A stretch of DNA of 24,545 bases from RGIG1828 sp045592485 (GCA_045592485.1 JAZNUS010000168.1:1-24545); one strand, 5' to 3'. Positions 13,288 through 21,672 are shown, numbered from the stretch's first letter. Program-made: numbers and translations. The notes: generated by a model from the letters alone, not told the origin.

Positions 13288-13855
13288 CACGCCCCTCACA
13301 TAGCTTTGTAATAAATACCGCAAAAATCACGGTCAGCCCCGAAGCAATCCAAATGGGAATTGTAATATCTCCGGGAGAGGCACTTCCTGATGCTGTACGC
13401 ATTGCTATTAAAGTTGAAGGAACAAGCTGAACCGATGCACAGTTTATTACTGCAAGCATGCACATATCATTTGTTGCAGTGTTGCCCTTGCTCTTTTCAG
13501 ACAGCTTTTTCATCGCCTTCATACCAAGCGGTGTCGCCGCATTTGACAATCCAAGCATATTGGCAGAAAGGTTCGTGCAAATAAGCTTGCATTCATCGCT
13601 CCTTTTTTTCACACCTTTAAAAACAAAGGAAATCACAGGTGACATCAGGTTTGAAAGCTTTTCTGTAAGAGAACTTTTTTCGGCAATATTCATAAATCCC
13701 GACCACATTATCATAAAGACACCGGTGCCCGTCATAAACGAAATACAATCGGAGCAGCTCTCAAATACCGATTCACCAACCTGCGCTACGGTATCGGCAA
13801 AAAACGAAAAAACAAAAGAGGACAATAGCATCACTGTCCAGACAATATTAAGCAT
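13274..13855 (-). CDS. spmA: Spore maturation protein A
   Basis: This 193-residue integral membrane protein (B. subtilis SpmA 196) acts with SpmB in spore core dehydration. Typical segments are MLNIVWTVMLLSSFVFSF, GVFMIMWSGFMNIAEKS, LSANMLGLSNAATPLG and CASVQLVPSTLIAMR. The start at 13855 has GGGAGG 7 nt upstream. A longer reading from 13903 would translate the hairpin and is rejected. The Shine-Dalgarno sequence and the T-run between it and the ATG form the 3' half of a terminator-like hairpin (13856-13891), so expression may need a transcript starting inside or after the stem, or active unfolding. spmB overlaps its 3' end, indicating coupled translation. Confidence 0.93.
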   Translation of the reverse strand: MLNIVWTVMLLSSFVFSFFADTVAQVGESVFESCSDCISFMTGTGVFMIMWSGFMNIAEKSSLTEKLSNLMSPVISFVFKGVKKRSDECKLICTNLSANMLGLSNAATPLGMKAMKKLSEKSKGNTATNDMCMLAVINCASVQLVPSTLIAMRTASGSASPGDITIPIWIASGLTVIFAVFITKLCEGRDVLG

Positions 13856-13891
13856 AAAAAAACCTCCCGTACAATTATATTGCACAGGAGG
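13856..13891 (-). terminator. Intrinsic terminator after cpsB whose stem holds the spmA ribosome binding site
   Basis: Read on the minus strand, a 13-bp stem (13891-13879 with 13875-13863, two G-U pairs) with a 3-nt loop is followed by seven T residues (13862-13856). This is a standard intrinsic terminator, 14 nt after the stop of the PHP phosphatase gene. Its 3' arm contains GGGAGG (13868-13863), which is the only Shine-Dalgarno candidate for spmA, and the ATG follows the T-run directly. It may therefore act both as terminator of the cps module and as translational block on read-through RNA. Confidence 0.8.
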
Positions 13892-13905
13892 CTTAAAATA
13901 CATAT

Positions 13906-14643
13906 TTATTTTTTTGATTGACTTTGTTGTGTCAGAGAAATTCCAAGATTCATCATCTTTTCAAGGTATTCGTCTGTATATTTTTTTGAAATATATTTAA
14001 GTGCACCTTCTATTTTGGGACGACGACTCGACATATTGTGACAGTCTGTTCCCAGCACTATTAAAAAACCGCTTTTGACAAGTTTTTTAATAAATTTTCT
14101 TCTTCCTCTTTCCTCAAAAGACTCCGCATTAACCTGTATGAGAACATCCATATGCAAAAGCTTTGAGAAAATTTCCTTCTGAGGAATACGGTCAATATAT
14201 CGTTCAAGATGTGCCATAACAGGGGTGTAGCCTTTTGCAATAAGAGCATAAATTTCATTATACATCCATTCGGTCCACTTATCATAGGGCATCTCAATCA
14301 GAATATTTTTAGTTTCTCCAATACAAAGCTTGTCAAGATCCGGCTCCTTCCAAAGTCCCGGGTACATCCTGACTTCGGCTGCCGGCACAATATCGGGAAC
14401 AAACAAATCCTGCTCTTTGATGTAGGTTTCCAATTTGTAAAGTGATTCATCTCTGCATGTAAGAAAGCTCTGAATATCTTCAGAAAATTTATAATAATGG
14501 GATGTGGAAACCACCTTGTCTACGCCTTGGGAAGAAAGCATTTCCAGCATCTGGACTGCCATTTCCGTATCCCGTGCCCCATCATCAACAGACGGAAGAA
14601 TGTGTGAATGAAAATCTATAATTTCAAAATTATCATTCCACAT
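13906..14643 (-). CDS. cpsB: CpsB/YwqE-type protein tyrosine phosphatase (PHP domain)
   Basis: This 245-residue cytosolic manganese-dependent phosphatase removes phosphate from the tyrosine tail of the partner BY-kinase CpsD, allowing capsule/exopolysaccharide synthesis to cycle. The PHP-domain metal ligands are visible: DFHSHILPSVDDGA (D10, H12, H14), the STSHYY block in place of the usual TPHH, PAAEVRMYP, AHLERY and GTDCHN. In the usual order it follows CpsC and CpsD. A GTG at 14649 is possible but collides with the ribosome binding site. The ATG at 14643, with GAGGTG 5 nt upstream, is preferred. It starts 15 nt after the cpsD stop. Confidence 0.92.
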   Translation of the reverse strand: MWNDNFEIIDFHSHILPSVDDGARDTEMAVQMLEMLSSQGVDKVVSTSHYYKFSEDIQSFLTCRDESLYKLETYIKEQDLFVPDIVPAAEVRMYPGLWKEPDLDKLCIGETKNILIEMPYDKWTEWMYNEIYALIAKGYTPVMAHLERYIDRIPQKEIFSKLLHMDVLIQVNAESFEERGRRKFIKKLVKSGFLIVLGTDCHNMSSRRPKIEGALKYISKKYTDEYLEKMMNLGISLTQQSQSKK

Positions 14644-14658
14644 ATACACACCTCAGAA

Positions 14659-15513
14659 TTATTTATCAGTCTCTGACTGATTTTTCTTTTTGAGTTCTTC
14701 GGCACTCTGACCATATGCGCCATAATAACCATATCTGGAGCCATATCTTCCGCGTTTTCTGGAGCGGTAACGATATCCGCCCTCCGCACGGTAGCCGCCA
14801 TAAATATATTTATCGTCTGCATCGTTGAGAATAAAACCAAGAATCTTTGCTTCAGCAAACTTGAGCGAATTTACAGCTCTTTCGAGGACTTTATACATTG
14901 TATATTTCTGACGCGCCACAAGAACAACTCCTGTTGCCATTTTTGAAAGAAGAAGTGCCTCGGTAACTATATTTATCGGAGGAGTATCAAGGAAGATATA
15001 ATCATAATTTTTGCCAAGCTCCTCCAATGTGTTTACCATTTCTTCAGAAGAAAGAAGCTCTACAGGGTTGGGCGGAATTGCACCGGATGTGATGCAATCA
15101 AGATTTTCAATATCAGGATGTGAAATACAATCCTCAAGCTTGTCAAATCCTGCAAGAACATTAGAAAGACCTTTTTCATTGTCAAGCTGAAGATACTTGT
15201 GAACACGAGGTGCCCTGAGATCGGCATCCATCACAAGAACCTTTGCCCCTGTCTGCGCAAAGGTTTTTGCAATATTTATGCAAAATGTTGACTTACCCTC
15301 ACCGGATGTTGCGGAAGTCAGAACAACCTTTTTGCAGCCTTTTTCACTGTTTAATGAAAACATTATGTTTGTTCTTGCGGCTTTGTAAGATTCGATAATA
15401 TCAAACTCGGTATTTTCGTTTATAATACGCTCTATACTGCGATTTCTTTCTATGGGATCTTTGGTATCAGAACTTATATCTCTGACTGTTGAGCTCTTTT
15501 TTGTTTTAAACAT
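14659..15513 (-). CDS. cpsD: CpsD-type bacterial tyrosine kinase (BY-kinase)
   Basis: This 284-residue cytosolic ATPase/kinase autophosphorylates on tyrosines when docked to its membrane adaptor CpsC (encoded just upstream). The Walker A motif SATSGEGKST (67-76), Walker A' VLVMDADLR (92-100) and Walker B YIFLDTPP (172-179) are intact. The C-terminal tail is extremely tyrosine-rich: ten Tyr between residues 236 and 267, interspersed with Gly and Arg, forming the autophosphorylation cluster. The MinD/ParA-like core and the split of kinase and membrane activator into two genes are typical of Gram-positive bacteria. It begins 14 nt after the end of cpsC. No Wzy polymerase, flippase or glycosyltransferase gene is in the window, so the polysaccharide it controls is unknown. 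Confidence 0.95.
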   Translation of the reverse strand: MFKTKKSSTVRDISSDTKDPIERNRSIERIINENTEFDIIESYKAARTNIMFSLNSEKGCKKVVLTSATSGEGKSTFCINIAKTFAQTGAKVLVMDADLRAPRVHKYLQLDNEKGLSNVLAGFDKLEDCISHPDIENLDCITSGAIPPNPVELLSSEEMVNTLEELGKNYDYIFLDTPPINIVTEALLLSKMATGVVLVARQKYTMYKVLERAVNSLKFAEAKILGFILNDADDKYIYGGYRAEGGYRYRSRKRGRYGSRYGYYGAYGQSAEELKKKNQSETDK

Positions 15514-15527
15514 TTCATCTACCTCAC

Positions 15528-16223
15528 TTATTCAACATCAAGATTGGGAATAATACCAAGCACAGCTATATCGTATCTGGTTTTAAGTTCTTCGTCGTCC
15601 TTGATTCTGGTATCAAGCAGTTCTTTGATGAAAATAATTGCAATACCAAGCACAATTCCGAGGAACATTCCGATAAAGGTGTTCTGTTTGGTATTAGGTG
15701 AAGAAACAGATGTAGGCAAAGATGCCTTGTCTATAACACTCACCTTACAGCCATTGAGCACCCTTGTGATTTCATCCTGAGCATTTGCAAGAAGCTCATT
15801 GAGAACCTTCTGTGCTTTCTCGGGCGAAATATCGTCGTAGGTAATAGACAAAACTTCAGTTTCATTTGCTGAACTCATGGTTAATCCGCTTTTGAGTTGT
15901 CCTGCTGTTATTTCCCAGCCTTCGTCGTTTGTACGATTAAACTCATCTGCAACAGAGCTCAAAAATGCATTACCCTGAAGTATTTCGATATATGTATTTA
16001 CAAGAAGCTTACTTGTATTAATATCACTTGCATTGATTCCGCGATCTGAAACCATCTGAGAACCCGACACATAAACTTTTGCTTCTGATTTGTACTTTGT
16101 GGTCATAAGAAATGTGCTTATTGAATATGCCGCAAAAGCCATTACCAAAGCAAATATGAGAACTACCCACCACAATTTCAGGATAATCTCAAGAACTTTA
16201 ACAAGATTTATTTCGTCTTTCAA
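15528..16223 (-). CDS. cpsC: CpsC/Wzz-type polysaccharide co-polymerase, BY-kinase activator
   Basis: This 231-residue membrane protein has two transmembrane helices, about residues 15-37 and 181-200, flanking an extracellular Wzz domain. A Pro-rich segment (PTSVSSPN, 170-177) precedes the second helix. Its short cytosolic C-terminus (after about 200, RIKDDEELKTRYDIAVLGIIP) is the region known in this family to activate the cognate kinase CpsD. The length matches CapA/CpsC/YwqC (about 230-250). The start is TTG at 16223 with GGAG about 8 nt upstream; no ATG lies near in frame. It is first in the operon behind a strong promoter, and it controls chain length or export of an unidentified polysaccharide. 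Confidence 0.92.
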   Translation of the reverse strand: MKDEINLVKVLEIILKLWWVVLIFALVMAFAAYSISTFLMTTKYKSEAKVYVSGSQMVSDRGINASDINTSKLLVNTYIEILQGNAFLSSVADEFNRTNDEGWEITAGQLKSGLTMSSANETEVLSITYDDISPEKAQKVLNELLANAQDEITRVLNGCKVSVIDKASLPTSVSSPNTKQNTFIGMFLGIVLGIAIIFIKELLDTRIKDDEELKTRYDIAVLGIIPNLDVE

Positions 16224-16249
16224 TTATATCACTCCATTTGTAATTTAAT

Positions 16250-16265
16250 ATGACAAAAAGGTCAT
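16250..16265. promoter_or_regulatory. Possible operator at the cps transcription start
   Basis: ATGAC (16250-16254) and GTCAT (16261-16265) form a 5+6+5 inverted repeat. It sits across the position where transcription from the adjacent promoter should begin (about 16264). A repressor binding here would block initiation, or the RNA could form a small 5'-end hairpin. It is short, so chance occurrence is possible. Confidence 0.35.
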
Positions 16266-16270
16266 TTCAC

Positions 16271-16299
16271 ATTATATCAAATATTAAACGAAAAATCAA
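16271..16299 (-). promoter_or_regulatory. Promoter of the cpsC-cpsD-cpsB operon
   Basis: On the minus strand TTGATT (16299-16294) is followed by a 17-bp spacer and a perfect TATAAT (16276-16271) with an upstream TGA, making an extended -10. The leader to the cpsC TTG would be about 40 nt. It lies only 28 bp after the folC stop, and no convincing terminator separates them, so folC transcripts may read into this operon. Confidence 0.75.
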
Positions 16300-16327
16300 T
16301 AGTATTTGATAATTTTGTTGTATTTTG

Positions 16328-17596
16328 TTATGATGTTGCAAATTTTCTCAATGCACCTGCAAGATACAATGAGCCAAAAACAAAAACCATTCCGTTTTCA
16401 CCGGCTTTTTCTTTCGCAAGAACAAAAGCCTCTTCGCAGGATTCAACATAACACACATCTATCCCGGTCATTTTCATCATTTTAACAATTTCTTCAGATG
16501 CATTTGAACGCAGAGACGGAACAGTTGTCACAACAAACTCATCTGCATATTCAGCAATAAGCTTTACGCTGTTTTCCCAGTCTTTTTCAGAAAGCATTGA
16601 GAAAAGAAATACTATTCTTTCGTGATTTTCTTTTGGAAAATAAGCGTCTATACTTTCCATAAGAGCTTTAATCCCATGACTATTGTGAGCACCATCAAGA
16701 ATAATCATCGGGCTTGAATCAACAATTTCAAATCTGCACTTCCAGAAGCTGTTTTTAAGCCCGCACAAAATATCATCAGGTGTTATCTCTAATTTTTCAG
16801 AAAGTGCTTTAGCTGACTCTATTGCCGTTATTGCATTACCGATCTGATAAGTGCCATGAAGCGAAAGTTCATAGACAGTTCCTTCATATTCAAATGTCGT
16901 AAAAGGAAGCTTATAACACACATTTTCCGCTTTTGCATGCGGAATAATCAGTTCGGACGAAGTTTCACAGCATCTGTCTTTTATAACCGGCAGACACTCC
17001 GGCGACATATCAGGACTTACAATAACTGTTGAACGCTGTTTTATAGTACCCGATTTCTCAAAAGCAATTTTTTCAAGTGTGTCACCGAGAATTTCTGTGT
17101 GATCCAGGCCTATCGGTGTTATCACATTCAAAAGCGGTGTATCAATAACATTTGTCGCATCAAATCTTCCGCCCAGCCCCACTTCAAGAACCGTTATGTC
17201 ACAATCTTGCTCTTTAAAATACAGGAAAGCCATTGCGGTGATAAATTCAAATTCTATTGGATGGATGTCTTTACATACATCTATAACCCTGTTTGTGTAG
17301 TTCACAAGGTCAGAATCAGGAATCATTTCATTGTTTATGCATATTCTTTCGCTGAAAAACTCAATATAAGGCGAGGTATAATACCCCACCTTATACCCAT
17401 GACATACGAGAATGTTTTTTATCATATTCGAAACTGATCCCTTGCCATTAGTACCGGCAACATGGACAAATTTTTGTCCTTTTTGCGGATTCCCAAGCCT
17501 TTCAAGCATAAGCGTTATGTTTGAAAGGCCTGCCTTTTTTCCGAATCTGGACAGCGAATGAATATATTCTATCGCCTCATTCACATTCGTTATCAA
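16328..17596 (-). CDS. folC: Bifunctional folylpolyglutamate/dihydrofolate synthase
   Basis: This 422-residue cytosolic ligase adds glutamate to folates (and in many bacteria to dihydropteroate). It is a Mur-ligase relative. The ATP-binding loop is VAGTNGKGSVSN (46-57). The downstream block LEVGLGGRFDATNVID and the segment PIGLDHTEILGDTLEKIAFEKSGTIK are typical FolC signatures. In the C-terminal domain ILDGAHNSHG is the second conserved motif. The start is TTG at 17596 with AAAGGTG about 7 nt upstream; there is no better ATG. It follows valS after 13 nt, an arrangement (valS-folC) that is common in Firmicutes. Confidence 0.95.
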   Translation of the reverse strand: MITNVNEAIEYIHSLSRFGKKAGLSNITLMLERLGNPQKGQKFVHVAGTNGKGSVSNMIKNILVCHGYKVGYYTSPYIEFFSERICINNEMIPDSDLVNYTNRVIDVCKDIHPIEFEFITAMAFLYFKEQDCDITVLEVGLGGRFDATNVIDTPLLNVITPIGLDHTEILGDTLEKIAFEKSGTIKQRSTVIVSPDMSPECLPVIKDRCCETSSELIIPHAKAENVCYKLPFTTFEYEGTVYELSLHGTYQIGNAITAIESAKALSEKLEITPDDILCGLKNSFWKCRFEIVDSSPMIILDGAHNSHGIKALMESIDAYFPKENHERIVFLFSMLSEKDWENSVKLIAEYADEFVVTTVPSLRSNASEEIVKMMKMTGIDVCYVESCEEAFVLAKEKAGENGMVFVFGSLYLAGALRKFATS

Positions 17597-17609
17597 TTTA
17601 ATTCACCTT

Positions 17610-20243
17610 TTATTTTAATTTAGCAAGGCTAGCCTTTACTTCCTCAAGCATTTTTGCATATTTTTCGCCTTTTGCTTTTTCTTCTTCAACAACACTTGCC
17701 GGAGCTTTTGCCACAAAGCCCGCATTGTTGAGCTTACCTTCAACACGCTTGATTTCGCCTTCCAGTGTTTTAAGTTCCTTTTCAAGGCGTTCAATCTCTT
17801 TTGAACGGTCAACAAGTTCATCAAGAGGAATGTAAATTGTTGCACCTTCAACAACAACATTGACTGCATTTTCGTCAATGCCGTCCTTGGAATCTGTCAC
17901 AACAGTTTCAGAAGCCGACGCAAGCTTTTCGAAGTAAACCTCAGTTCCTTCGAAAATTGCCTTGTTATCGGTAACAATTATGAGTTTTGCCTTTCTGGAA
18001 GGAACAACATTCATCTGAGAACGAATGTTTCTAACGCTTCTGATGGCATCCATAACAACAAGCATTCTTTTCTGGTCGTCTTCAAAGCACAGTGACTCAT
18101 CGAAAACAGGCCATGGGCTTATCATGATGCTTTCTTCGCCTGTGGGAAGTCCGGAGAATATCTCTTCGGTGATGAAGGGCATAAAGGGATGCAAAAGCTT
18201 GAGTGCTCCGATAAGAACGAAGCTGAGAACATTCTGAGCCACGGGATCTGCACCGTTCGCTTCATAAAGTCGGGGTTTAACAAGCTCAATATACCAGTCA
18301 CAGTAGTTATCCCAGATAAAGTCATAGAGCTTGGAAACTGCAACACCGAGCTCATATTTGTCGAGATTTTCAGTAACTTCCTTAACAAGATTATTGTATT
18401 CTGTGAGAATCCATTTGTCTTCAAGCTTAAGCTGTGATGCATCGGGAAGCTTGATTTCATCAATGGAAAGATTCATCATAAGGAATCTTGAAGCATTCCA
18501 GATTTTGTTGGCAAAGTTACGGCTTGCTTCAACTCTTTCGGTATAGAAACGCATATCATTTCCGGGAGAGTTTCCTGTGGCAAGTGTGAAACGAAGAGCA
18601 TCGGCACCATATTCGGAAATAATTTCAAGAGGATCGATACCGTTTCCGAGAGACTTACTCATTTTTCTTCCCTGACTGTCACGGACAAGACCATGGATAA
18701 ATACCTTATCAAAAGGAACCTGTCCTGTGTGCTCTAACCCGGAGAACATCATTCTCATAACCCAGAAGGGAATAATGTCATAGCCTGTTACAAGCACACT
18801 TGTAGGATAGAAATATTCCATTTCTTCAGTTTTATCGGGCCAGCCAAGAGTCGAGAAAGGCCAGAGAGCCGAGCTGAACCAGGTGTCGAGCGTGTCGGGA
18901 TCCTGACGCATGGGTTTGCCGCACTTGGGACAAACTGCACCATCTTCTTTGGTAACAACCATTTCGTTACAGTCGTCACAGTAGAATGCAGGGATTCTGT
19001 GTCCCCACCAGAGCTGACGGGAAATACACCAGTCACGGATGTTTTCGAGCCAGTGGAAATAGATTTTTTCGAAATGCTCGGGAATAAACTCGGTTTCATC
19101 ATTTTTAACAGCATCTATTGCAGGTTTTGCAAGGGGTTCCATTTTAACAAACCACTGTTTTGAAATGATAGGCTCAACAGTCGTACCGCAACGGTAGCAT
19201 TCACCCACATTGTGAGTATGATCTTCTATTTTGAGAAGAAGTCCCATTTCTTCGAGATCCTTAATCATTTCCTTGCGGCATTCATATCTGTCCATTCCTT
19301 CGTATTTGCCGGCATAGGAGTTCATGGTTGCGTCATCGTTCATAACCTTAATCTGTTCGAGATTGTGACGAAGACCAACTTCAAAGTCGTTGGGGTCATG
19401 TGCAGGTGTGATTTTAACGCAGCCTGTACCAAATTCCTTATCAACATATTCATCGGCAATAACAGGAATTTCTCTTCCAACAAGAGGAAGAATGAGAGTT
19501 TTGCCAACCAGTGATGCATATCTTTCATCCTCGGGATTAACCGCAACTGCAGTATCGCCAAAAAGTGTTTCGGGACGGGTTGTTGCAATAACAACAAAAT
19601 CATCAGAATCTTTTACATTATATTTAATGTGCCAGAAATGTCCGGGCTGTTCTGCGTGGTCAACTTCAGCATCAGAAAGAGCCGTGATACAGTGAGGACA
19701 CCAGTTTATGATTCTGCTTCCCTGATAGATAAGACCTTTTTCATAAAGATTTACAAATACTTCTTTAACAGCTTTGGAACAGCCTTCATCCATAGTAAAT
19801 CTTTCTCTGTCCCAGTCGCAGGAAGAACCGATTTTTTTAAGCTGATTGATAATTCGGCTGCCGTATTTTTCTTTCCACTGCCACACTCTTTCGAGAAATT
19901 TTTCTCTGCCAAGATCATAGCGGGTGAGACCTTCGTTTACACGAAGCTCCTCTTCAACCTTAATCTGAGTAGCTATACCGGCATGGTCTGTTCCGGGAAC
20001 CCAAAGAGTTGAATAGCCCTGCATTCTTTTGTAGCGAATGAGAATATCCTGAAGTGTTTCATCGAGAGCATGTCCCATGTGAAGCTGTCCGGTTACATTC
20101 GGGGGCGGAATAACGATTGTGAAAGGCTTTTTGTTTTTGTCTATCTCGGCATGAAAATATCTTTTTTCAACCCAATTGGCGTAGATTCTGTCTTCTACCT
20201 CAGACGGGTTATAAGTTTTTGCCAATTCTTTCTTGGTACTCAT
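17610..20243 (-). CDS. valS: Valyl-tRNA synthetase
   Basis: This 877-residue class I aminoacyl-tRNA synthetase (B. subtilis 880) charges tRNA-Val. The HIGH motif appears as PPPNVTGQLHMGHALD (HMGH at 55-58) and the KMSKS loop as GRKMSKSLG (K527-S531). Zinc-type cysteine pairs are present in the CP/editing and following region (CYRCG, CDDCNE...CPKCG). The C-terminus is the expected valine-specific coiled coil, rich in Glu and Lys. AAGGAGAT precedes the ATG by about 9 nt. Only about 48 nt separate it from the small membrane protein gene upstream. There is therefore no room for a T-box leader, and expression must come from the pfkA promoter unless an internal promoter lies within upstream genes. 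Confidence 0.97.
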   Translation of the reverse strand: MSTKKELAKTYNPSEVEDRIYANWVEKRYFHAEIDKNKKPFTIVIPPPNVTGQLHMGHALDETLQDILIRYKRMQGYSTLWVPGTDHAGIATQIKVEEELRVNEGLTRYDLGREKFLERVWQWKEKYGSRIINQLKKIGSSCDWDRERFTMDEGCSKAVKEVFVNLYEKGLIYQGSRIINWCPHCITALSDAEVDHAEQPGHFWHIKYNVKDSDDFVVIATTRPETLFGDTAVAVNPEDERYASLVGKTLILPLVGREIPVIADEYVDKEFGTGCVKITPAHDPNDFEVGLRHNLEQIKVMNDDATMNSYAGKYEGMDRYECRKEMIKDLEEMGLLLKIEDHTHNVGECYRCGTTVEPIISKQWFVKMEPLAKPAIDAVKNDETEFIPEHFEKIYFHWLENIRDWCISRQLWWGHRIPAFYCDDCNEMVVTKEDGAVCPKCGKPMRQDPDTLDTWFSSALWPFSTLGWPDKTEEMEYFYPTSVLVTGYDIIPFWVMRMMFSGLEHTGQVPFDKVFIHGLVRDSQGRKMSKSLGNGIDPLEIISEYGADALRFTLATGNSPGNDMRFYTERVEASRNFANKIWNASRFLMMNLSIDEIKLPDASQLKLEDKWILTEYNNLVKEVTENLDKYELGVAVSKLYDFIWDNYCDWYIELVKPRLYEANGADPVAQNVLSFVLIGALKLLHPFMPFITEEIFSGLPTGEESIMISPWPVFDESLCFEDDQKRMLVVMDAIRSVRNIRSQMNVVPSRKAKLIIVTDNKAIFEGTEVYFEKLASASETVVTDSKDGIDENAVNVVVEGATIYIPLDELVDRSKEIERLEKELKTLEGEIKRVEGKLNNAGFVAKAPASVVEEEKAKGEKYAKMLEEVKASLAKLK

Positions 20244-20291
20244 AGAATTTTATCTCCTTATGTTTATTTATAGAAAATTTCATATGATTAT

Positions 20292-20477
20292 TTATTTTGT
20301 GAAAAACAAAATCACAGCTGCAGCAATTACAAGTACAAAGCCCACGAGCTTGACATAGACTATGTCTGCATCGTTAATTTCGCGTTTTTCGGCAATTATT
20401 TTTCCGGCTATTTTTTTCGCAAGCAAGGTCACAAGACCTCCAAGCACAATTAAAACTACTGCAAATGCGGTTTTCAA
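20292..20477 (-). CDS. Small two-helix membrane protein of unknown function
   Basis: This is a 61-residue hypothetical protein that I do not recognise. It has two hydrophobic segments (about residues 3-20 and 42-58) joined by a charged stretch with KKIAGKIIAEKREINDAD, so a membrane hairpin is likely. The pfkA stop lies inside its leader. AAGGAG overlaps the last pfkA codons and stands 8 nt before a TTG at 20477, which I take as start. A GTG at 20486 is in frame but falls on the ribosome binding site itself. It is encoded between pfkA and valS and should be co-transcribed with both. Reality as a gene is supported by its ribosome binding site, the tight spacing and the coherent hydrophobicity, not by homology. 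Confidence 0.7.
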   Translation of the reverse strand: MKTAFAVVLIVLGGLVTLLAKKIAGKIIAEKREINDADIVYVKLVGFVLVIAAAVILFFTK

Positions 20478-20482
20478 AGGAA

Positions 20483-21505
20483 TCACTCCTTAATTTTCTT
20501 TTGTATATCTTTTATATCTGCACCTCTGGAAAGACAGCCTACAAGATTGTAATCTTCTTCGTTTATGCTCTTTTTCATTGCAAGACCCTGATCAATATCC
20601 ATGTCGGTGAGCTTTCCATTCTGAATTGCAACAACTCTGTTGGATTTGCCTTCAGAAAGAAGATCTATTGCACGCATACCCATCTGTGCTGCAACAACAC
20701 GGTCTTTGATGGTGGGGCTGCCTCCTCTTTGAATGTGACCGAGGACTGTTGCTCTTGTTTCAACTTCGGTGCATTCCTCTATCATTTCAGCAAGCTTTTG
20801 AGAGCCGCCGACACCTTCGGCAATGATGACAATATGATGCTTTTTGCCAACTGCCTGTCCGGCTTTTATGTCTTCAACAATACGGTTTACAAGCTCCACC
20901 TTGGGAGTTTTTCTGTCCTTTTCGGGGATGAGAACCATTTCGGCACCGGTTGCAAGTGCTACTTCAATTGCAATGTAGCCCGCATATCTTCCCATAACCT
21001 CAATAAGAGAACATCTCTGATGGCTTGTTGCAGTGTCTCTCACCTTGTCCACTGCTTCCATAGCAGTGTTGAGAGCGGTGTCATAGCCGATTGTATATTC
21101 AGTACATGCAATGTCATTGTCTATTGTTCCGGGAATACCGATAGAAGGAAGCCCCTGTTCACACAATTTCTGTGCGCCGGCAAATGAGCCGTCACCGCCA
21201 ATTACGATCATTGCATCTATGCCTTGTTCCTTGGCAAGTCTAACAGCTGTTTCAACTCCCTCGGGTGTTGCAAAGGCTTTGCTTCGTGCTGTCTGAAGTA
21301 CGGTTCCGCCTCTCTGGATAAGATCACAGACACTTGATGCATCAAGGGGAACAAACTCCCCGCGCAAAAGACCGTGATATCCTCGTTCAACACCAACCAT
21401 CTCGAATCCTTTTGTCAATCCGTAACGAACTATCGCGCGGATAGCAGCATTCATACCCGGAGCATCGCCACCGCTGGTAAGAACACCTATTTTTTTGATA
21501 TCCAT
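20483..21505 (-). CDS. pfkA: ATP-dependent 6-phosphofructokinase
   Basis: This 340-residue glycolytic enzyme phosphorylates fructose 6-phosphate with ATP (bacterial PfkA about 320). The ATP loop is GGDGS (103-107); glycine at 106 is the mark of ATP-using rather than pyrophosphate-using enzymes. The catalytic segment PGTIDND contains T127, D129 and D131. Other signatures are TSGGDAPGMNA near the N-terminus, VMGRYAGYIA and GHIQRGGSP. GGAGG lies about 7-8 nt before the ATG. It is the promoter-proximal gene of a run with a small membrane protein, valS and folC. Confidence 0.97.
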   Translation of the reverse strand: MDIKKIGVLTSGGDAPGMNAAIRAIVRYGLTKGFEMVGVERGYHGLLRGEFVPLDASSVCDLIQRGGTVLQTARSKAFATPEGVETAVRLAKEQGIDAMIVIGGDGSFAGAQKLCEQGLPSIGIPGTIDNDIACTEYTIGYDTALNTAMEAVDKVRDTATSHQRCSLIEVMGRYAGYIAIEVALATGAEMVLIPEKDRKTPKVELVNRIVEDIKAGQAVGKKHHIVIIAEGVGGSQKLAEMIEECTEVETRATVLGHIQRGGSPTIKDRVVAAQMGMRAIDLLSEGKSNRVVAIQNGKLTDMDIDQGLAMKKSINEEDYNLVGCLSRGADIKDIQKKIKE

Positions 21506-21549
21506 ATATATTCCTCCATCATATTAAAAAGCATTATAACTTATTATAT

Positions 21550-21578
21550 AATATATACCATTTTTGCATAAAAATCAA
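21550..21578 (-). promoter_or_regulatory. Promoter of the pfkA-valS-folC run
   Basis: On the minus strand TTGATT (21578-21573) is separated by 17 bp from TATATT (21555-21550), with further TATAAT-like bases just beyond. The leader to pfkA is about 35-45 nt. The rest of the 167-bp gap before the AraC-type gene is A/T-rich and includes TGCA-T6-TGCA-like symmetry near 21608-21620. I see no clear terminator for the regulator gene. Confidence 0.6.
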
Positions 21579-21672
21579 GCATTAATAAAATTTTAGTAAA
21601 AATCGTGCATTTTTTTGCAATCTCTTCTCTGAGTATACTTAAAATAGACAAATTACACCACTGGTTAAATGG

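Noticed and set aside
16300..16327. Intrinsic terminator after folC
   Set aside because: Only a 5-bp ATCAA/TTGAT stem overlapping the next -35 can be drawn, with no G/C pairs to stabilise it.
20244..20291. T-box leader of valS
   Set aside because: The space is about 48 nt, far less than a T-box needs, and no specifier or antiterminator element is visible.
21640..21672. Terminator after the AraC-type regulator
   Set aside because: Only 4-bp ACCA/TGGT pairings are available and no T-run follows in the right orientation.
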